Assembly: GCA_946481735.1 (NCBI GenBank)
Contig: CAMLOU010000040.1
Coordinates: 1-27,212, forward strand
DNA length: 27,212 nt
Source: an uncultured Cellvibrio sp.
GTDB taxonomy: Bacteria; Pseudomonadota; Gammaproteobacteria; Pseudomonadales; Cellvibrionaceae
Direction of reading: 5' to 3'
Under the pieces are notes generated by a model that saw nothing but the letters and a program-made list of their open reading frames with translations, searched no databases and had not been told where the DNA came from. Shown in pieces: positions 1 to 10,125 of the stretch. A program made the translations under genes and the position numbers. Within the stretch, counting starts at the first letter, position 1, and every line of letters begins with the position of its first letter.

Positions 1-3000
1 CACCGGACTCAACCACCGTTCCAGTTCCTGCACACTCATCCCCTTTCTTTCTGCCAGACTTTCCACCTGGTCTTTCTCTATTTTTCCGGTAGGGAAATAA
101 ACGGATTCAGGGTGCGAGAAATACCAGCCGGATACGGCGGCGGTGGGGAGCATGGCGAAATGCTCGGTGAGGGTGATGCCGGTATTTTTCTCGGCGTCGA
201 GCAATGTGAAAAGTGTGGCTTTTTCCGTGTGATCCGGGCAGGCGGGGTAGCCGGGGGCTGGGCGGATGCCTTTGTATTGCTCTTTAATTAAATCGTCGTT
301 CGATAAATTTTCTGCGCGATCATAGCCCCAGAATTCTTTACGCACCCGTTGGTGCATATGTTCGGCAAAGGCTTCGGCCAGGCGATCCGCGAGCGCTTTG
401 ACCATGATGCTGTTGTAGTCATCACCGGCGTTCTGGTATTGCCTAGCGAGTTCTTCGGCACCGATACCGGCGGTGACCGCAAAGCCGCCGACGTAATCCT
501 GTTTGCCGCTTTCTTTGGGAGCGATAAAATCTGCCAGTGAGAAATGCGGCTTGGTTTCCATGCCCTGCTTCAGATGTTGCTGGCGAATGTGATGCAGGGT
601 TGAAATTTGTTTTCCGTTTGCATCGTAAACGGCGATGTCATCGTGATTAACAGTGTTCGCTGGCCAGAAACCAATAACGCCGTTAGCGCGAATCAGTTTT
701 TCATCGATCAGCTTGCGCAGCATTTGTTGGGCGTCGTCAAACAGGTTACGCGCCGCTTCACCGACAATCTCGTCGTTGAGAATTTTCGGATATTTGCCTG
801 CCAGGTCCCAGCTGATAAAGAAGGGTGTCCAGTCAATAAAATCGACCAAGGTATTCAAGTCATAATCTTCAAACACTTTGATGCCGGTAAATTCCGGCGT
901 CGGCGGAGTGTAATTTTCCCAATCGAGTTTCAATCCTTTGTCGATAGCTTCGGGGTAGGTGCGCACGGTGCCGCGCGGTTTACGGTTGGCGTTGCGCTCG
1001 CGTACTTCGATGTATTCCTGTTTAAGGTCGTTGACAAATTTCGGGCGCAGTTCATCCGAAAGCAGGGTGCTGGCCACGCCCACCGCACGCGAGGCATCGG
1101 GCACATACACAACCTGGTTCAGTTTGAAGGCTGGATCGATCTTCACCGCCGTGTGGGCCTTGGATGTTGTTGCGCCGCCGATCATGAGCGGTTTGTCGAT
1201 GCCCAAGCGCTCCATTTCCCGTGCGACAAACACCATCTCGTCCAGCGATGGGGTAATCAAACCGGATAAGCCGATGATGTCGCAGTTTTCGCGCACAGCG
1301 GTTTCCAGAATTTTGTCGCAGGGGACCATCACGCCCAGATCGACGACCTGAAAGTTATTGCATTGCAGCACCACACCGACAATGTTCTTGCCGATGTCAT
1401 GCACATCACCTTTTACGGTAGCCATCAGGATCTTGCCGTTGGGCTTGGAGGCTTCCGTTTTTTCCGCTTCGATAAACGGCTGTAAATAAGCCACCGATTG
1501 TTTCATCACGCGTGCGGATTTTACGACTTGTGGCAAAAACATTTTGCCGGCGCCGAACAAATCGCCTACCACGTTCATGCCGTCCATTAGGGGCCCTTCG
1601 ATCACATCTAAGGGGCGCGGATAGGATTGTCGCGCTTCTTCCGTATCGGCTTCGATGTAGGTGGACACGCCTTTTACCAAGGCATACTCAATCCGTTTTG
1701 CAATGGGCAGGCTGCGCCATTCCAGGTCTTCCTTTTTCTCGCCGGTGGAACCGTCGCCGCGATATTTTTCCGCAATCTCCAGCAGCGCTTCAGTGCCGTT
1801 GGCGGTGCGGTTGAGAATCACATCTTCAACCTTGTCTTTCAGTTCTTTGGGTAGATCGTCGTACACCGCCAACTGGCCGGCGTTAACGATACCCATATTC
1901 ATGCCGGCTTTGATGGCGTAATACAAAAACACCGAGTGAATGGCTTCGCGCACCGGGTTGTTGCCGCGAAATGAGAAGGACACGTTGGACACGCCGCCGC
2001 TTACGCCGGCGTGGGGCAGGTGGGTGCGAATCCAGCGCGTGGCTTCAATAAAATCCACGGCGTAATTGTTGTGGTCTTCAATACCTGTTGCGACTGCAAA
2101 GATATTCGGGTCGAAGATAATGTCTTGCGGTGGGAAGCCAAGCGTGTCCACCAACAAACGATAAGAACGTTCACAAATTTCCTGTTTGCGCGCCTGGGTA
2201 TCGGCCTGGCCGGTTTCATCGAACGCCATGACCACCACGGCGGCGCCGTAGCGCATGCACAATTTGGCCTTGTGCAGGAACTCCGCTTCGCCTTCTTTCA
2301 AGCTGATGGAGTTGACGATGGGTTTGCCCTGAATACATTTCAGGCCGGCTTCGATCACTTCCCACTTGGACGAGTCCACCATGATCGGCACGCGTGCGAT
2401 ATCCGGCTCACCGGCAATTAAATTCAAGAAACGCACCATGGCTTTTTCGGCATCGAGCATGCCTTCGTCCATGTTGATGTCGATCACCTGCGCGCCGTTT
2501 TCAACTTGCTCCAGGGCGACTTCCAGTGCGGTGGAGTAGTCTTCTTCTACAATCAAACGTTTAAAGCGCGCCGAGCCCGTCACGTTACAACGCTCGCCAA
2601 CGTTTACAAATAAGGAATCCTTGGTGATGTTGAAGGGTTCAAGGCCGGATAAACGGCAGGCCGGTTCGATATCGGGAAGCGGGCGCGGCGGGTATTTGGC
2701 CACGGCATCGGCAATGGCCTTGATGTGCTCCGGTGTGGTGCCGCAACAACCGCCGATAATATTCAAAAAGCCGCTCGCGGCGAACTCTTCAACAATTGCC
2801 ACCATTTCTGCCGGCGTTTGATCGTATTCACCAAATTCATTGGGCAGACCGGCGTTGGGGTGAGCCGACACGTAGCAGCCTGCCACGCGCGATAATTCCT
2901 GCACGTATTGGCGTAATTCCTTAGCGCCCAGTGCGCAGTTCAAGCCCATGCTGAAGGCTTGCGCGTGGGCGAGGGAATTATAAAAGGCTTCGGTGGTTTG

Positions 3001-3693
3001 GCCGGATAGGGTGCGGCCAGAGGCGTCGGTAATCGTGCCGGAAATCATGATCGGTAATTCAAAGCCGATTTGATCAAAGTATTGTTTTACCGCGAACACC
3101 GCCGCTTTCGCGTTCAATGTATCGAAGATGGTTTCAATCAGAATTAAATCTGCGCCGCCCTTGACCAGGCCATCAACCGATTCCAGATAATTTTCGACCA
3201 ATTGATCAAAAGTGACGTTGCGCGCGCCGGGGTCGTTCACATCGGGCGAAATGGAACAGGTGCGACTGGTCGGCCCGAGCACACCGGCAACGAAACGCGG
3301 CTTGGCTGGATTCAATGCCGTGACTTCATCGCATAATTCACGGGCCAGTTTGGCGGCCGCAAAATTTAATTCGTGGCTCAGATCCTCCATGTCGTAATCC
3401 GCCATGGAAATGCGCGTGGAGTTGAAGGTATTGGTTTCGAGAATATCCGCACCGGCATCCAGGTAGGCGCGCTGGATTTCACGAATCACATCCGGCTTGG
3501 TGATACAGAGCAGGTCGTTATTGCCGGCAATATCCATGTGGTAATTAGCGAAACGTTCGCCGCGATAATCCGCTTCTTTTAATTTGTAACTCTGGATCAT
3601 GGTGCCCATGCCGCCATCCAGGATCAGGATGCGTTGTTGAATGGCTTGGTGAAGGGCGGCGATATGGGCCTGACGCTCGGGGGATATGCTCAT
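1..3693 (-). CDS. metH: Cobalamin-dependent methionine synthase MetH (3' end cut by window edge)
   Basis: This cytoplasmic enzyme transfers the methyl group of 5-methyltetrahydrofolate to homocysteine through methylcobalamin. All four modules are visible. The homocysteine domain carries the zinc ligands C253 (GLNCALGA) and C316-C317 (GGCCGTTP). A pterin-binding domain follows. The cobalamin cap and Rossmann domain contains the DVHDIGK motif with the lower-axial ligand H765. The SAM-dependent reactivation domain has RPAPGYPAC starting near residue 1144. The frame is open for 1231 codons to base 1 without a stop. E. coli MetH has 1227 residues, and by the distance from the RPAPGYP motif only about six residues plus the stop appear to be missing. 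The start ATG at 3691-3693 gives the family N-terminus ([11 protein letters not shown] at about residue 23). The ribosome binding site is weak, with AGG about 9 bases upstream. The gene is read divergently from the esterase to its right. Confidence 0.97.
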   Translation of the reverse strand, partial: MSISPERQAHIAALHQAIQQRILILDGGMGTMIQSYKLKEADYRGERFANYHMDIAGNNDLLCITKPDVIREIQRAYLDAGADILETNTFNSTRISMADYDMEDLSHELNFAAAKLARELCDEVTALNPAKPRFVAGVLGPTSRTCSISPDVNDPGARNVTFDQLVENYLESVDGLVKGGADLILIETIFDTLNAKAAVFAVKQYFDQIGFELPIMISGTITDASGRTLSGQTTEAFYNSLAHAQAFSMGLNCALGAKELRQYVQELSRVAGCYVSAHPNAGLPNEFGEYDQTPAEMVAIVEEFAASGFLNIIGGCCGTTPEHIKAIADAVAKYPPRPLPDIEPACRLSGLEPFNITKDSLFVNVGERCNVTGSARFKRLIVEEDYSTALEVALEQVENGAQVIDINMDEGMLDAEKAMVRFLNLIAGEPDIARVPIMVDSSKWEVIEAGLKCIQGKPIVNSISLKEGEAEFLHKAKLCMRYGAAVVVMAFDETGQADTQARKQEICERSYRLLVDTLGFPPQDIIFDPNIFAVATGIEDHNNYAVDFIEATRWIRTHLPHAGVSGGVSNVSFSFRGNNPVREAIHSVFLYYAIKAGMNMGIVNAGQLAVYDDLPKELKDKVEDVILNRTANGTEALLEIAEKYRGDGSTGEKKEDLEWRSLPIAKRIEYALVKGVSTYIEADTEEARQSYPRPLDVIEGPLMDGMNVVGDLFGAGKMFLPQVVKSARVMKQSVAYLQPFIEAEKTEASKPNGKILMATVKGDVHDIGKNIVGVVLQCNNFQVVDLGVMVPCDKILETAVRENCDIIGLSGLITPSLDEMVFVAREMERLGIDKPLMIGGATTSKAHTAVKIDPAFKLNQVVYVPDASRAVGVASTLLSDELRPKFVNDLKQEYIEVRERNANRKPRGTVRTYPEAIDKGLKLDWENYTPPTPEFTGIKVFEDYDLNTLVDFIDWTPFFISWDLAGKYPKILNDEIVGEAARNLFDDAQQMLRKLIDEKLIRANGVIGFWPANTVNHDDIAVYDANGKQISTLHHIRQQHLKQGMETKPHFSLADFIAPKESGKQDYVGGFAVTAGIGAEELARQYQNAGDDYNSIMVKALADRLAEAFAEHMHQRVRKEFWGYDRAENLSNDDLIKEQYKGIRPAPGYPACPDHTEKATLFTLLDAEKNTGITLTEHFAMLPTAAVSGWYFSHPESVYFPTGKIEKDQVESLAERKGMSVQELERWLSPV

Positions 3694-3715
3694 GAAAAAC
3701 CTGTATATGTCGCGT

Positions 3716-3740
3716 AGCCCGGCTGGAGAACCAGTCGGCT
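3716..3740 (-). promoter_or_regulatory. Hairpin in the metH leader
   Basis: Read on the minus strand, AGCCGACTGG and CCAGCCGGGCT can pair around a TTCT loop, with one bulge and one mismatch. The hairpin begins 23 bases upstream of the metH start, so it would lie in the mRNA leader. I see no B12-box and nothing I can assign to a known cobalamin, SAM or SAH riboswitch. It could affect translation or be incidental. Confidence 0.3.
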
Positions 3741-3916
3741 GGAAAGAAAATTGATCAAAAAAATGCCCGTGATTCTACCAGATAAAGGGGACAGACGCGG
3801 ATATTACAAATGTCACAAGGTCTTCGTATTCCATAGAACTAACCTAGCGGGTTGACTATCCTTGAGGTATTACGCGTTAGCTGATCCTTGTTGTGCCCAA
3901 CCCACGGAGTCTCACC

Positions 3917-4948
3917 ATGAATAACAATAACCTTGTCCGCACCCTGTTTTTGGGCGTATTGCTGACCTTGCTTGCCCCCTGGGCTGCGGCCGCAGAAACC
4001 CATGAGTTCCAGGTTCACAAGGCGGTGCACTGGGCTCAACCCGAAGGTATTCCGCTGACGCTGGATATCTACGTTCCCCAAACTGGTAAAAAGGCGTATC
4101 CGGTGCTCGTGATCTACCACGGCGGCGGGTGGCTGATTAACGACAATTCCCCGATGGCCGCTATGTCCGAATATATCGCCTCGCACGGCGAGTTTGTGGT
4201 GGCCAATATGAACTACCGGCTGTTGCCGGATAACCACAACACCACAACCCTGAACCAGATGGTGGAAGACGCCTTTGGCGGATTGCTGTGGGTTAAGGAT
4301 CATATCGCGCGCTACCAGGGGGACCCCGCCCGCATCGCCATTACGGGTGACAGTGCCGGTGGGCATTTGGCGGCCATGATCCTGATGAGCGGCCGCAAAC
4401 TGGAAAGCAATGGTTTCAAAGGAAAGTCGTTAGGGTTTAAGCCGACCTATCTGCCCAAAGGCAAGACTGCCGAAAAAGTAGCCAAGCGCGATGGTTTGAA
4501 GGTGCAGGCGGCCATCATCAGTTACGGCGCCTTTGATCTCTATGAGGCGGTGAAAGGGGGCTTTGAGAAGCCGTCCAATATGTTCTGGCAATTCGCCAAG
4601 GCTGAGCCGCGCGGCATCTTTGGTAATGACATCAACGTCGTGGATCACCCCGAGTACTACAAAGCTGTTTCACCGATCTACAACATTCCGGACGCCAAGG
4701 ATTATCCGTTACCCCCGCAGTTTATCCACGTCGCTGAAAATGACACGCTCACGACCCCGGCGATGGTAGGACACTATGTGGAACTGCTGAAAAAGGCGGA
4801 CCAGCCGGTAACCTTTAAGATTTATCCCGGTCGCGCCCATGGTTTTATGGACGGTGGCTGCAACAAGCAGGCAGGGACCTGTTTTGAGAAGGATGCCGTC
4901 CCGGTATTGGACGACATGCTGGTGTTTTTGCGTAAAACCTTGCGCTGA
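3917..4948 (+). CDS. Exported alpha/beta-hydrolase fold esterase, HSL/BD-FAE-like
   Basis: This is probably a periplasmic or secreted carboxylesterase of 343 residues. The N-terminus (MNNNNLVRTLFLGVLLTLL then APWAAAAE) is a typical Sec signal peptide, cleaved near residue 25. The oxyanion-hole motif HGGGW starts at H68. The nucleophile elbow GDSAGG contains S146. The acid is probably D276 (HVAENDTL), and the catalytic histidine is H308 in GRAHGF. The HGGG motif together with GDSAGG places it among hormone-sensitive-lipase-like or feruloyl/acetyl esterase-type hydrolases; the substrate cannot be read from the sequence. A GTG at 3893 extends the frame by eight residues, but ATG 3917 is preferred because ACGGAG lies about 8 bases upstream and the signal peptide then starts normally. 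It appears monocistronic and is divergent from metH. Confidence 0.88.
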   Translation: MNNNNLVRTLFLGVLLTLLAPWAAAAETHEFQVHKAVHWAQPEGIPLTLDIYVPQTGKKAYPVLVIYHGGGWLINDNSPMAAMSEYIASHGEFVVANMNYRLLPDNHNTTTLNQMVEDAFGGLLWVKDHIARYQGDPARIAITGDSAGGHLAAMILMSGRKLESNGFKGKSLGFKPTYLPKGKTAEKVAKRDGLKVQAAIISYGAFDLYEAVKGGFEKPSNMFWQFAKAEPRGIFGNDINVVDHPEYYKAVSPIYNIPDAKDYPLPPQFIHVAENDTLTTPAMVGHYVELLKKADQPVTFKIYPGRAHGFMDGGCNKQAGTCFEKDAVPVLDDMLVFLRKTLR

Positions 4949-4960
4949 TGGCGTTTGATC

Positions 4961-4975
4961 CAGGCTATCAGCCTG
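4961..4975 (+). terminator. Short hairpin after the esterase gene
   Basis: CAGGCT and AGCCTG pair perfectly around a three-base ATC loop, 12 bases after the esterase stop. The following bases (ATTGTAAATT) are AT-rich but not a true T-tract, so this is at best a weak terminator. Confidence 0.35.
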
Positions 4976-5062
4976 ATTGTAAATTCATGGTGTTTTAGCC
5001 GGTGGCTTTACAGTAGAATACCCGACTAAATTAATCAGGTAATCCGGGGTTAAGCAGCAGGT

Positions 5063-5653
5063 ATGAGTGTTAACGTAGAAATCACTGAATCGGCCCAGCA
5101 GTATCTCAAAGAGTTACTGGACAAACAGAAGGATAACGACGGCATCGGCATCCGGATGTTCGTGGCCAGTCCGGGCACACCGCAGGCGGAAACCTGTATT
5201 GCCTATTGTCGCCCCGGTGAAGAAAAGGACGGCGACGAGATTGTCCAGCTCAATGGCTTCAAAGCCTACTTTGAAGGCCGCAGTTTGCCGTATCTGGAAG
5301 AGGCCAAAGTAGACTATTCGCCGGATCGCATGGGTGGCCAGCTCACCATCCGCGCGCCCAACTCCAAGATGCCACGGGTGACTGACGACAGCCCGCTGGA
5401 AGACCGTATCAACTACGTGCTGTACAACGACGTTAACCCCAGCCTCGCCGCTCACGGTGGCAATGTCAGCCTGGTTGAAGTGACCGACGATATGATTGCC
5501 GTACTCAAATTCGGCGGTGGCTGCCAGGGTTGTGGCGCGGTGGCGGTGACGCTCAAGCAGGGTATCGAAGTACAGCTGATGGACAAACTGCCCGAATTAA
5601 AAGGCATCCGTGACGTAACGGATCATACGGATCGTTCGAACGCGTATATCTAG
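5063..5653 (+). CDS. nfuA: Fe/S biogenesis protein NfuA
   Basis: NfuA is a cytoplasmic carrier that holds a [4Fe-4S] cluster at a dimer interface and passes it to target enzymes, notably under iron limitation or oxidative stress. The 196-residue product is close to E. coli NfuA (191). Residues 1-100 form the degenerate A-type (HesB/IscA-like) domain. Residues from about 112 form the Nfu domain, with the cluster-binding pair C154 and C157 in [10 protein letters not shown]. The start ATG at 5063 follows a CAGG motif at short spacing. It appears monocistronic, with a hairpin after its stop separating it from the iron-uptake block. It is the first of several iron-related genes in the window. Confidence 0.97.
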   Translation: MSVNVEITESAQQYLKELLDKQKDNDGIGIRMFVASPGTPQAETCIAYCRPGEEKDGDEIVQLNGFKAYFEGRSLPYLEEAKVDYSPDRMGGQLTIRAPNSKMPRVTDDSPLEDRINYVLYNDVNPSLAAHGGNVSLVEVTDDMIAVLKFGGGCQGCGAVAVTLKQGIEVQLMDKLPELKGIRDVTDHTDRSNAYI

Positions 5654-5670
5654 CCATTTTTCTCTCTAAG

Positions 5671-5694
5671 AGGCACCGCTAATTGGCGGTGCCT
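5671..5694 (+). terminator. Strong hairpin after nfuA
   Basis: AGGCACCGC (5671-5679) and GCGGTGCCT (5686-5694) form a perfect 9-bp stem with a six-base loop, 17 bases after the nfuA stop. The T-tract is poor (TTCCCG follows), so the stem rather than the tail supports the call. It would shield the Fur-controlled region that follows. Confidence 0.6.
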
Positions 5695-5761
5695 TCCCGT
5701 CAGAGACTGTTTTCAAGCTTCTTCTTCGGCGTTTTCCCCTGGTACATAAATTTCTTCTCTT

Positions 5762-5803
5762 TGAGAATAATTATCATTGATGTTGTAAATGATTCTCGAT
5801 AAT
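5762..5803 (+). promoter_or_regulatory. Fur box and promoter region of the siderophore operon
   Basis: TGAGAATAATTATCA at 5762-5776 matches the 7-1-7 Fur consensus TGATAATNATTATCA at 13 of its 14 fixed positions. A second, poorer set of Fur-like hexamers (AATGAT at 5788, GATAAT at 5798) follows within 30 bases, as expected where more than one Fur dimer binds. GATAAT 5798-5803 could also serve as a -10 element. The site lies 77-91 bases upstream of the receptor start, so iron-dependent repression of the downstream genes is the natural reading. Confidence 0.82.
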
Positions 5804-5852
5804 ATGCGCGCATTATTCTTCTTTGCGTCTCATTATTATTTAAGGGATCATC

Positions 5853-8201
5853 ATGAACTTATCCAGGCCCGCCGCCACACACATCGTCTCAAAGAAACAT
5901 TCTTCCGCTACACGACTGACCACCACCGCCTTGTCTTCTGCGATGTTATTGGCTTCGTCGGGGTTGGCTATCGCTCAGGATGAGTCACCAAAAGCCTTGA
6001 ATACCGTAAAGATCGAGGCTGACGCCGTTGCATCACCCTACAAGGCTGATACGGTCAGTTCCCCAAAATTCACCCAGCCGCTCCGTGACACGCCGCAAAC
6101 CATCCAGGTGATAACTAACCAGGTATTTACCCAGCAGGGTGCAACCACGCTGACAGAAGCACTGCGTAACAGCGCCGGTGTGGGCACTTTTTATGCGGGT
6201 GAGAACGGTAACACCACAACCGGTGATGCGATTTATATGCGCGGCTTTGACACCTCAAGCAGTCTGTTTGTGGACGGCATCCGGGACCTGGGCTCGATCT
6301 CGCGCGATCTGTTCAATATTGAACAAGTTGAGGTTGCAAAGGGGCCGGCCGGCACCGATAACGGACGAAGTGCACCCACCGGGGCTATCAATCTGGTCAG
6401 CAAACAGGCGTATCTGGAAGATGCAATTTCCGGTACGGTTACCACAGGCACTGACGAACAGAATCGCGTAACGGCGGATATCAACCAGACCTTGGCCGTA
6501 CCCGGCAGTGCGTTGCGGTTAAATCTGATGTGGCAGGACAGCGATGTTGCCGGTCGCGACCATGTGAACAACAAGCGCATCGGTATTGCCCCGTCTCTGG
6601 GTTTTGGGTTGGACGGCGCAACCCGCGCTTACGTGAACCTGTTGTATGTAAAACAGGAAAACATCCCTGATGGTTATGTTCCGACGGTTGGCCTGCCTCA
6701 TTGGGAGCCACAACCGGGGCTTGAGCAACTCGTGGGCAACCCGGTAGACCCGAACAACTTTTACGGTACCCGCGATGATCACGATGACGTCACGGCCAAG
6801 ATGGCAACACTGCGTATCGAACACGATCTGGCTGATAACGTAACCGTGACCAATAGCCTGCGCTGGGGCGAGACCGAGCAAGATTATTTGCTCAGCGCAT
6901 TCATGAGTACGGGAGCGGTAGACGGTGAGGGCAATCCAACCGGCAACATCCGTTGGACTGATGTAAATGATTTGTCTACCTATACCCTGACACGCGGCAA
7001 CAATACGTTTAAAGACATCACCAACAAGATCCTGACCGATCAACTCAACCTGCGTGTTGATTTCACCACGGGCAATATCGAGCACAACCTGAGCACCGGC
7101 GTGGAACTGACACGGGAAGAACAAATCAGCTACGGCGTTGCCAGCACGGGCAGCCGCCCGGCGGCTAATCTCTATAATCCCGACTGGAACGACACCGGCG
7201 ACCTGACCGCATCGCGCAGTGGCGCCAACAGTGAAGGCCAGACCGACACTGTGTCGTTTTATGTCTTTGATACCCTGAAATTCAGCGAGCAATTCCTGGT
7301 GACTGGCGGCGTACGTGCCGATCGCTACAAGACGGAATACAGCAGCAATGCTATCTGCAACAACGGCACGGGTCGTGGCGCGGTGCCATGCAACGGCGCC
7401 CCGGTCGGCAGCATCGTCAATACATTTGACGGCGAAGCAGAAGACACCCTGATTAACTGGAAGCTGGGCGCAGTGTACAAGCCGGTGGAGGTTGCCAGCC
7501 TTTATGCCAATGTCGCTATTTCGCAACAACCACCCGGTGGCACAAACTTTCAGCTGAGTGATTCGGCGAGCAATGCCAATAACCCGAACCTGGATCCACA
7601 AAAAGCTGAAACCCTTGAGGTGGGTACCAAGTGGGATGTGTATGAAGACGCTTTGTCCTTAAATCTCGCATTGTTCCGCACGGACATTACCAATGAAATC
7701 AATTCACAAGACCTGGATGATCAGGGCAATCCGACCCAATCAGGTGAGAAAGTGGTTGAGGGTATCGAGTTGTCTGCGGTCGGCAACATTACGGAACATT
7801 GGCAAATCACCGCCGGTTATACCAGCATGAACACCGAAGTGGAAAATGGACCGGAGGTGGCAGCGGACGGCACCAATAACCTGACCTATACCCCCGACGA
7901 AGCTTTCACCAGCTGGACCAGCTACCGCTTCCCCTTCGGCCTGACCATTGGTGGCGGCGCTCGCTACACGGCCGGCCTGCACAGAGGTACCGACGGTGCT
8001 GTTGGTACACCGGCCATCACTGAGTCGTACACGGTGTTTGATGCCGTTGTGTCTTACGAGGTAGCCGACAACCTGACCGTGCGATTAAACGCATACAACC
8101 TGGCCGATAAAGAATATGTCGCGGCCATTAACAAGAGTGGTTATCGCTACAACCCGGGCATGTCTCGTACCTTCCTCCTCAGTGCGGATTTACGGTTCTG
8201 A
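5853..8201 (+). CDS. piuA: TonB-dependent siderophore receptor, PiuA/Fiu type
   Basis: An outer-membrane receptor of 782 residues that would import ferric siderophore using TonB energy. The signal peptide ends near residue 41 (GLAIA then QDE). A possible TonB box lies at about residues 49-57 (LNTVKIEAD). The plug domain spans about 65-190 and contains [19 protein letters not shown], a block typical of the catecholate Fiu/PiuA branch. A 22-strand barrel is expected from about 200 onward, and the protein ends in the usual terminal phenylalanine (LSADLRF). The start ATG has AAGGG 7-11 bases upstream. Fiu and PiuA are known routes for monomeric catechols and catechol conjugates. The adjacent piuC supports assignment to this branch, but the natural ligand here is unknown. 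A Fur box precedes the gene. Confidence 0.9.
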   Translation: MNLSRPAATHIVSKKHSSATRLTTTALSSAMLLASSGLAIAQDESPKALNTVKIEADAVASPYKADTVSSPKFTQPLRDTPQTIQVITNQVFTQQGATTLTEALRNSAGVGTFYAGENGNTTTGDAIYMRGFDTSSSLFVDGIRDLGSISRDLFNIEQVEVAKGPAGTDNGRSAPTGAINLVSKQAYLEDAISGTVTTGTDEQNRVTADINQTLAVPGSALRLNLMWQDSDVAGRDHVNNKRIGIAPSLGFGLDGATRAYVNLLYVKQENIPDGYVPTVGLPHWEPQPGLEQLVGNPVDPNNFYGTRDDHDDVTAKMATLRIEHDLADNVTVTNSLRWGETEQDYLLSAFMSTGAVDGEGNPTGNIRWTDVNDLSTYTLTRGNNTFKDITNKILTDQLNLRVDFTTGNIEHNLSTGVELTREEQISYGVASTGSRPAANLYNPDWNDTGDLTASRSGANSEGQTDTVSFYVFDTLKFSEQFLVTGGVRADRYKTEYSSNAICNNGTGRGAVPCNGAPVGSIVNTFDGEAEDTLINWKLGAVYKPVEVASLYANVAISQQPPGGTNFQLSDSASNANNPNLDPQKAETLEVGTKWDVYEDALSLNLALFRTDITNEINSQDLDDQGNPTQSGEKVVEGIELSAVGNITEHWQITAGYTSMNTEVENGPEVAADGTNNLTYTPDEAFTSWTSYRFPFGLTIGGGARYTAGLHRGTDGAVGTPAITESYTVFDAVVSYEVADNLTVRLNAYNLADKEYVAAINKSGYRYNPGMSRTFLLSADLRF

Positions 8202-8215
8202 TCAGGACGGGTTTT

Positions 8216-8896
8216 ATGTTAATTCACATACCCGAAATACTGAGCAAGGCCGAGGTTATGGAATGCCGAAGGCGTTTGGCGGAAATCGAATGGGTTGATG
8301 GCCGGGCGACCGTGGGTCCGCAGGGGGCACAGGTCAAACGCAATCGCCAACTGCCGGTTGAATCGCCCGTCGGGCGCGAGTTGGGCGAGCTGATCCTGCA
8401 GCGGTTGTACGCTAATCCGTTGTTTATGTCTGCCGCTTTACCCCTGCGTTCGGTACCGCCGCTGTTTAATGCCTACAGCGGCGGCGAACATTATGGGTTC
8501 CATGTGGATGGTGCTGTTCGGCAACTGCCGTTCAGCACACTCAGTTTGCGCACAGATCTTTCCACCACGTTATTTTTAACGGAACCCGATGACTACCAGG
8601 GTGGTGAACTGGTCGTGCAGGATACTTATGGCGTTCATGAGGTAAAACTGCCGGCCGGTGATGTCATTCTGTATCCCTCCTCGAGTCTGCACAAAGTTGA
8701 ACCTGTCACCCAGGGTGAACGCTTGTGCAGCTTTTTCTGGACGCAAAGCATGGTGCGTGACGATTGGCAACGTAACATGCTGCACGAACTGGATTGCAAT
8801 ATTCAGTCCTTGCGCCAGCAACTCGGTGATTCAACGGAAGTACTCGGTTTGACTGGCCACTATCACAACCTGCTGCGGCAATGGGCGGATGTATAA
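8216..8896 (+). CDS. piuC: PiuC/YbiX family Fe(II)/2-oxoglutarate-dependent hydroxylase
   Basis: A predicted cytoplasmic PKHD-type oxygenase of 226 residues, the usual length for PiuC/YbiX. The iron-binding facial triad is visible as H96-x-D98 in [10 protein letters not shown] and H159 in SSLHKVEP. The 2-oxoglutarate-binding arginine is probably R169 (GERLCSFFW). Homologues sit beside Fiu/PiuA-type receptors in many proteobacteria. Their substrate is not established; siderophore or receptor-related modification has been suggested. The start ATG lies 15 bases after the receptor stop with AGGACGGG upstream, consistent with translation from one mRNA. It is followed five bases later by the PepSY-TM gene. 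Confidence 0.94.
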   Translation: MLIHIPEILSKAEVMECRRRLAEIEWVDGRATVGPQGAQVKRNRQLPVESPVGRELGELILQRLYANPLFMSAALPLRSVPPLFNAYSGGEHYGFHVDGAVRQLPFSTLSLRTDLSTTLFLTEPDDYQGGELVVQDTYGVHEVKLPAGDVILYPSSSLHKVEPVTQGERLCSFFWTQSMVRDDWQRNMLHELDCNIQSLRQQLGDSTEVLGLTGHYHNLLRQWADV

Positions 8897-8901
8897 GCCG
8901 G

Positions 8902-9525
8902 ATGAGTAAAAAAAATAAACTGACAGCGCGTTTCATCTGGCTCGGCACCGTTCGTCAATGGCACTGGATCAGTTCAGCCGTCTGTTTAGTCGGCATGCTC
9001 CTCTTTGCCATTACCGGCATTACGCTCAATCACGCGGCGCAAATTCAGGTAACGCCGCACGTCGAAACCATTGAGGCGGACGTGCCGGGTGAATTGTTGC
9101 AGCAGCTGGTGATACCGGATGAAGAACAAGCACCGCTGCCGGAAAACCTGGTGCAATGGCTAAGTGCGAAACACGCCATTCGCACGCAGGAGCGGTTGGC
9201 CGAATGGAGTGATGAAGAAATTTATGTGTCTTTACCGCGCCCCGGTGGCGATGCCTGGTTAACGATCAATATCACCAGCGGTGAACTCTTTTACGAAAAA
9301 ACCGAACGCGGGTGGATTTCCTACTTCAACGATTTGCATAAAGGGCGCAACACCGGCGTGGTGTGGTTCTGGTTTATTGATGTGTTTGCGGTGGCGTGTG
9401 TGATCTTTTGTATCACCGGCCTGGTGTTGCTCTACCGCCATGCCGGCAGTCGCCCGACAACCTGGCCGGTGGTGGGGCTGGGATTGGTTATCCCGCTCCT
9501 GCTGGCCATCCTGTTTATTCATTAA
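8902..9525 (+). CDS. PepSY-associated TM protein, probable siderophore-reduction membrane subunit
   Basis: An inner-membrane protein of 207 residues. Transmembrane helix 1 is at about 22-42, a periplasmic PepSY-like domain spans about 50-145, helix 2 is at about 155-178 and helix 3 at about 188-206. Histidines lie at the membrane edges: H21 and H44 around helix 1, H146 (NDLHKG) and H180 around helix 2. This is the pattern expected for haem ligands in this family. PepSY-TM proteins such as FpvG and FoxB reduce ferrisiderophores at the periplasmic face. In pseudomonads the PiuB-type protein fuses such a module to flavodoxin and FNR domains; here the cytoplasmic reductase part is a separate gene at 11120. 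Start ATG 8902 is preferred over ATG 8881, which overlaps piuC. The ribosome binding site is weak. Confidence 0.85.
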   Translation: MSKKNKLTARFIWLGTVRQWHWISSAVCLVGMLLFAITGITLNHAAQIQVTPHVETIEADVPGELLQQLVIPDEEQAPLPENLVQWLSAKHAIRTQERLAEWSDEEIYVSLPRPGGDAWLTINITSGELFYEKTERGWISYFNDLHKGRNTGVVWFWFIDVFAVACVIFCITGLVLLYRHAGSRPTTWPVVGLGLVIPLLLAILFIH

Positions 9526-9546
9526 TGTTTCATGGAGAAGTAAGTT

Positions 9547-10056
9547 ATGGGTTCGCGTTTGTTTGCGATGTTCCTGGCCATTATGTCTACCGCTGCTCGC
9601 GCGGGGGAGTTGGCTGTTTCACTGGAAATTCCGCGTCTGGATGTGGCGGAATACCATCGTCCTTACACTGCCTTATGGGTGGAGGATAAGGATAAAAAAG
9701 TTATCAACCTCGCCGTCTGGTATGACGTGGAGATGAAAGAAGACAAAGGCGAAGATTGGCTGAAAGATATGCGTCAATGGTGGCGTCGCAGTGGTCGCGA
9801 ACTGGATATGCCCATCGATGGCGTCAGCGGCGCAACCCGCGCGCCCGGCACCCATACCATTACCTTTACTGAAGGGGCCGAACCGCTGGGTAAATTAATC
9901 GCCGGTGAATATACCCTGATTCTTGAAGCCGCCCGTGAAGTGGGTGGACGCGAATTATTAAAAATTCCCTTCCAGTGGCCACCAAAAAAACCGGAAACCC
10001 TAAAAGCGCAAGGTAAAAACGAACTGGGTGCATTTCAGTTAACACTGAACCCATGA
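9547..10056 (+). CDS. Exported DUF2271 protein
   Basis: A small periplasmic protein of 169 residues with a signal peptide cleaved after about residue 19 (TAARA). The body contains RPYTALWVED (about 37-46) and NLAVWYD, blocks characteristic of the DUF2271 family. It also has a basic, tryptophan-rich segment (MRQWWRRSGRE) and a beta-rich C-terminal half. No cysteines are seen in the mature part, so it is unlikely to carry covalent haem or a disulfide. GGAGAAG lies just upstream of the ATG, and the gene follows the PepSY-TM gene by 21 bases. DUF2271 genes often lie next to PepSY and DUF4198 genes. A role as an extracytoplasmic partner in iron reduction or handling is an inference; no function is established. 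Confidence 0.83.
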   Translation: MGSRLFAMFLAIMSTAARAGELAVSLEIPRLDVAEYHRPYTALWVEDKDKKVINLAVWYDVEMKEDKGEDWLKDMRQWWRRSGRELDMPIDGVSGATRAPGTHTITFTEGAEPLGKLIAGEYTLILEAAREVGGRELLKIPFQWPPKKPETLKAQGKNELGAFQLTLNP

Positions 10057-10125
10057 TGCTGAGCGTTTTCCATCTTAGCTATCGCCACTAAATCATTGAC
10101 TGATATTTCGCAAAGGAATTTTCTT

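Noticed and set aside
607..1269. 220-codon plus-strand open frame
   Set aside because: It is antisense to metH, whose conserved motifs run through the same bases, and its translation resembles no protein family.
3694..3916. Cobalamin or SAM riboswitch upstream of metH
   Set aside because: Only a single imperfect hairpin is visible; no B12-box or kink-turn-type core could be found by eye.
3839..4366. 175-codon minus-strand open frame
   Set aside because: It overlaps the 5' half of the esterase, including the HGGGW and GDSAGG motifs, and has no recognisable content.
6519..7601. 360-codon minus-strand open frame
   Set aside because: It is antisense to the TonB receptor, which has plug and barrel motifs throughout; the long frame follows from the receptor's codon use.
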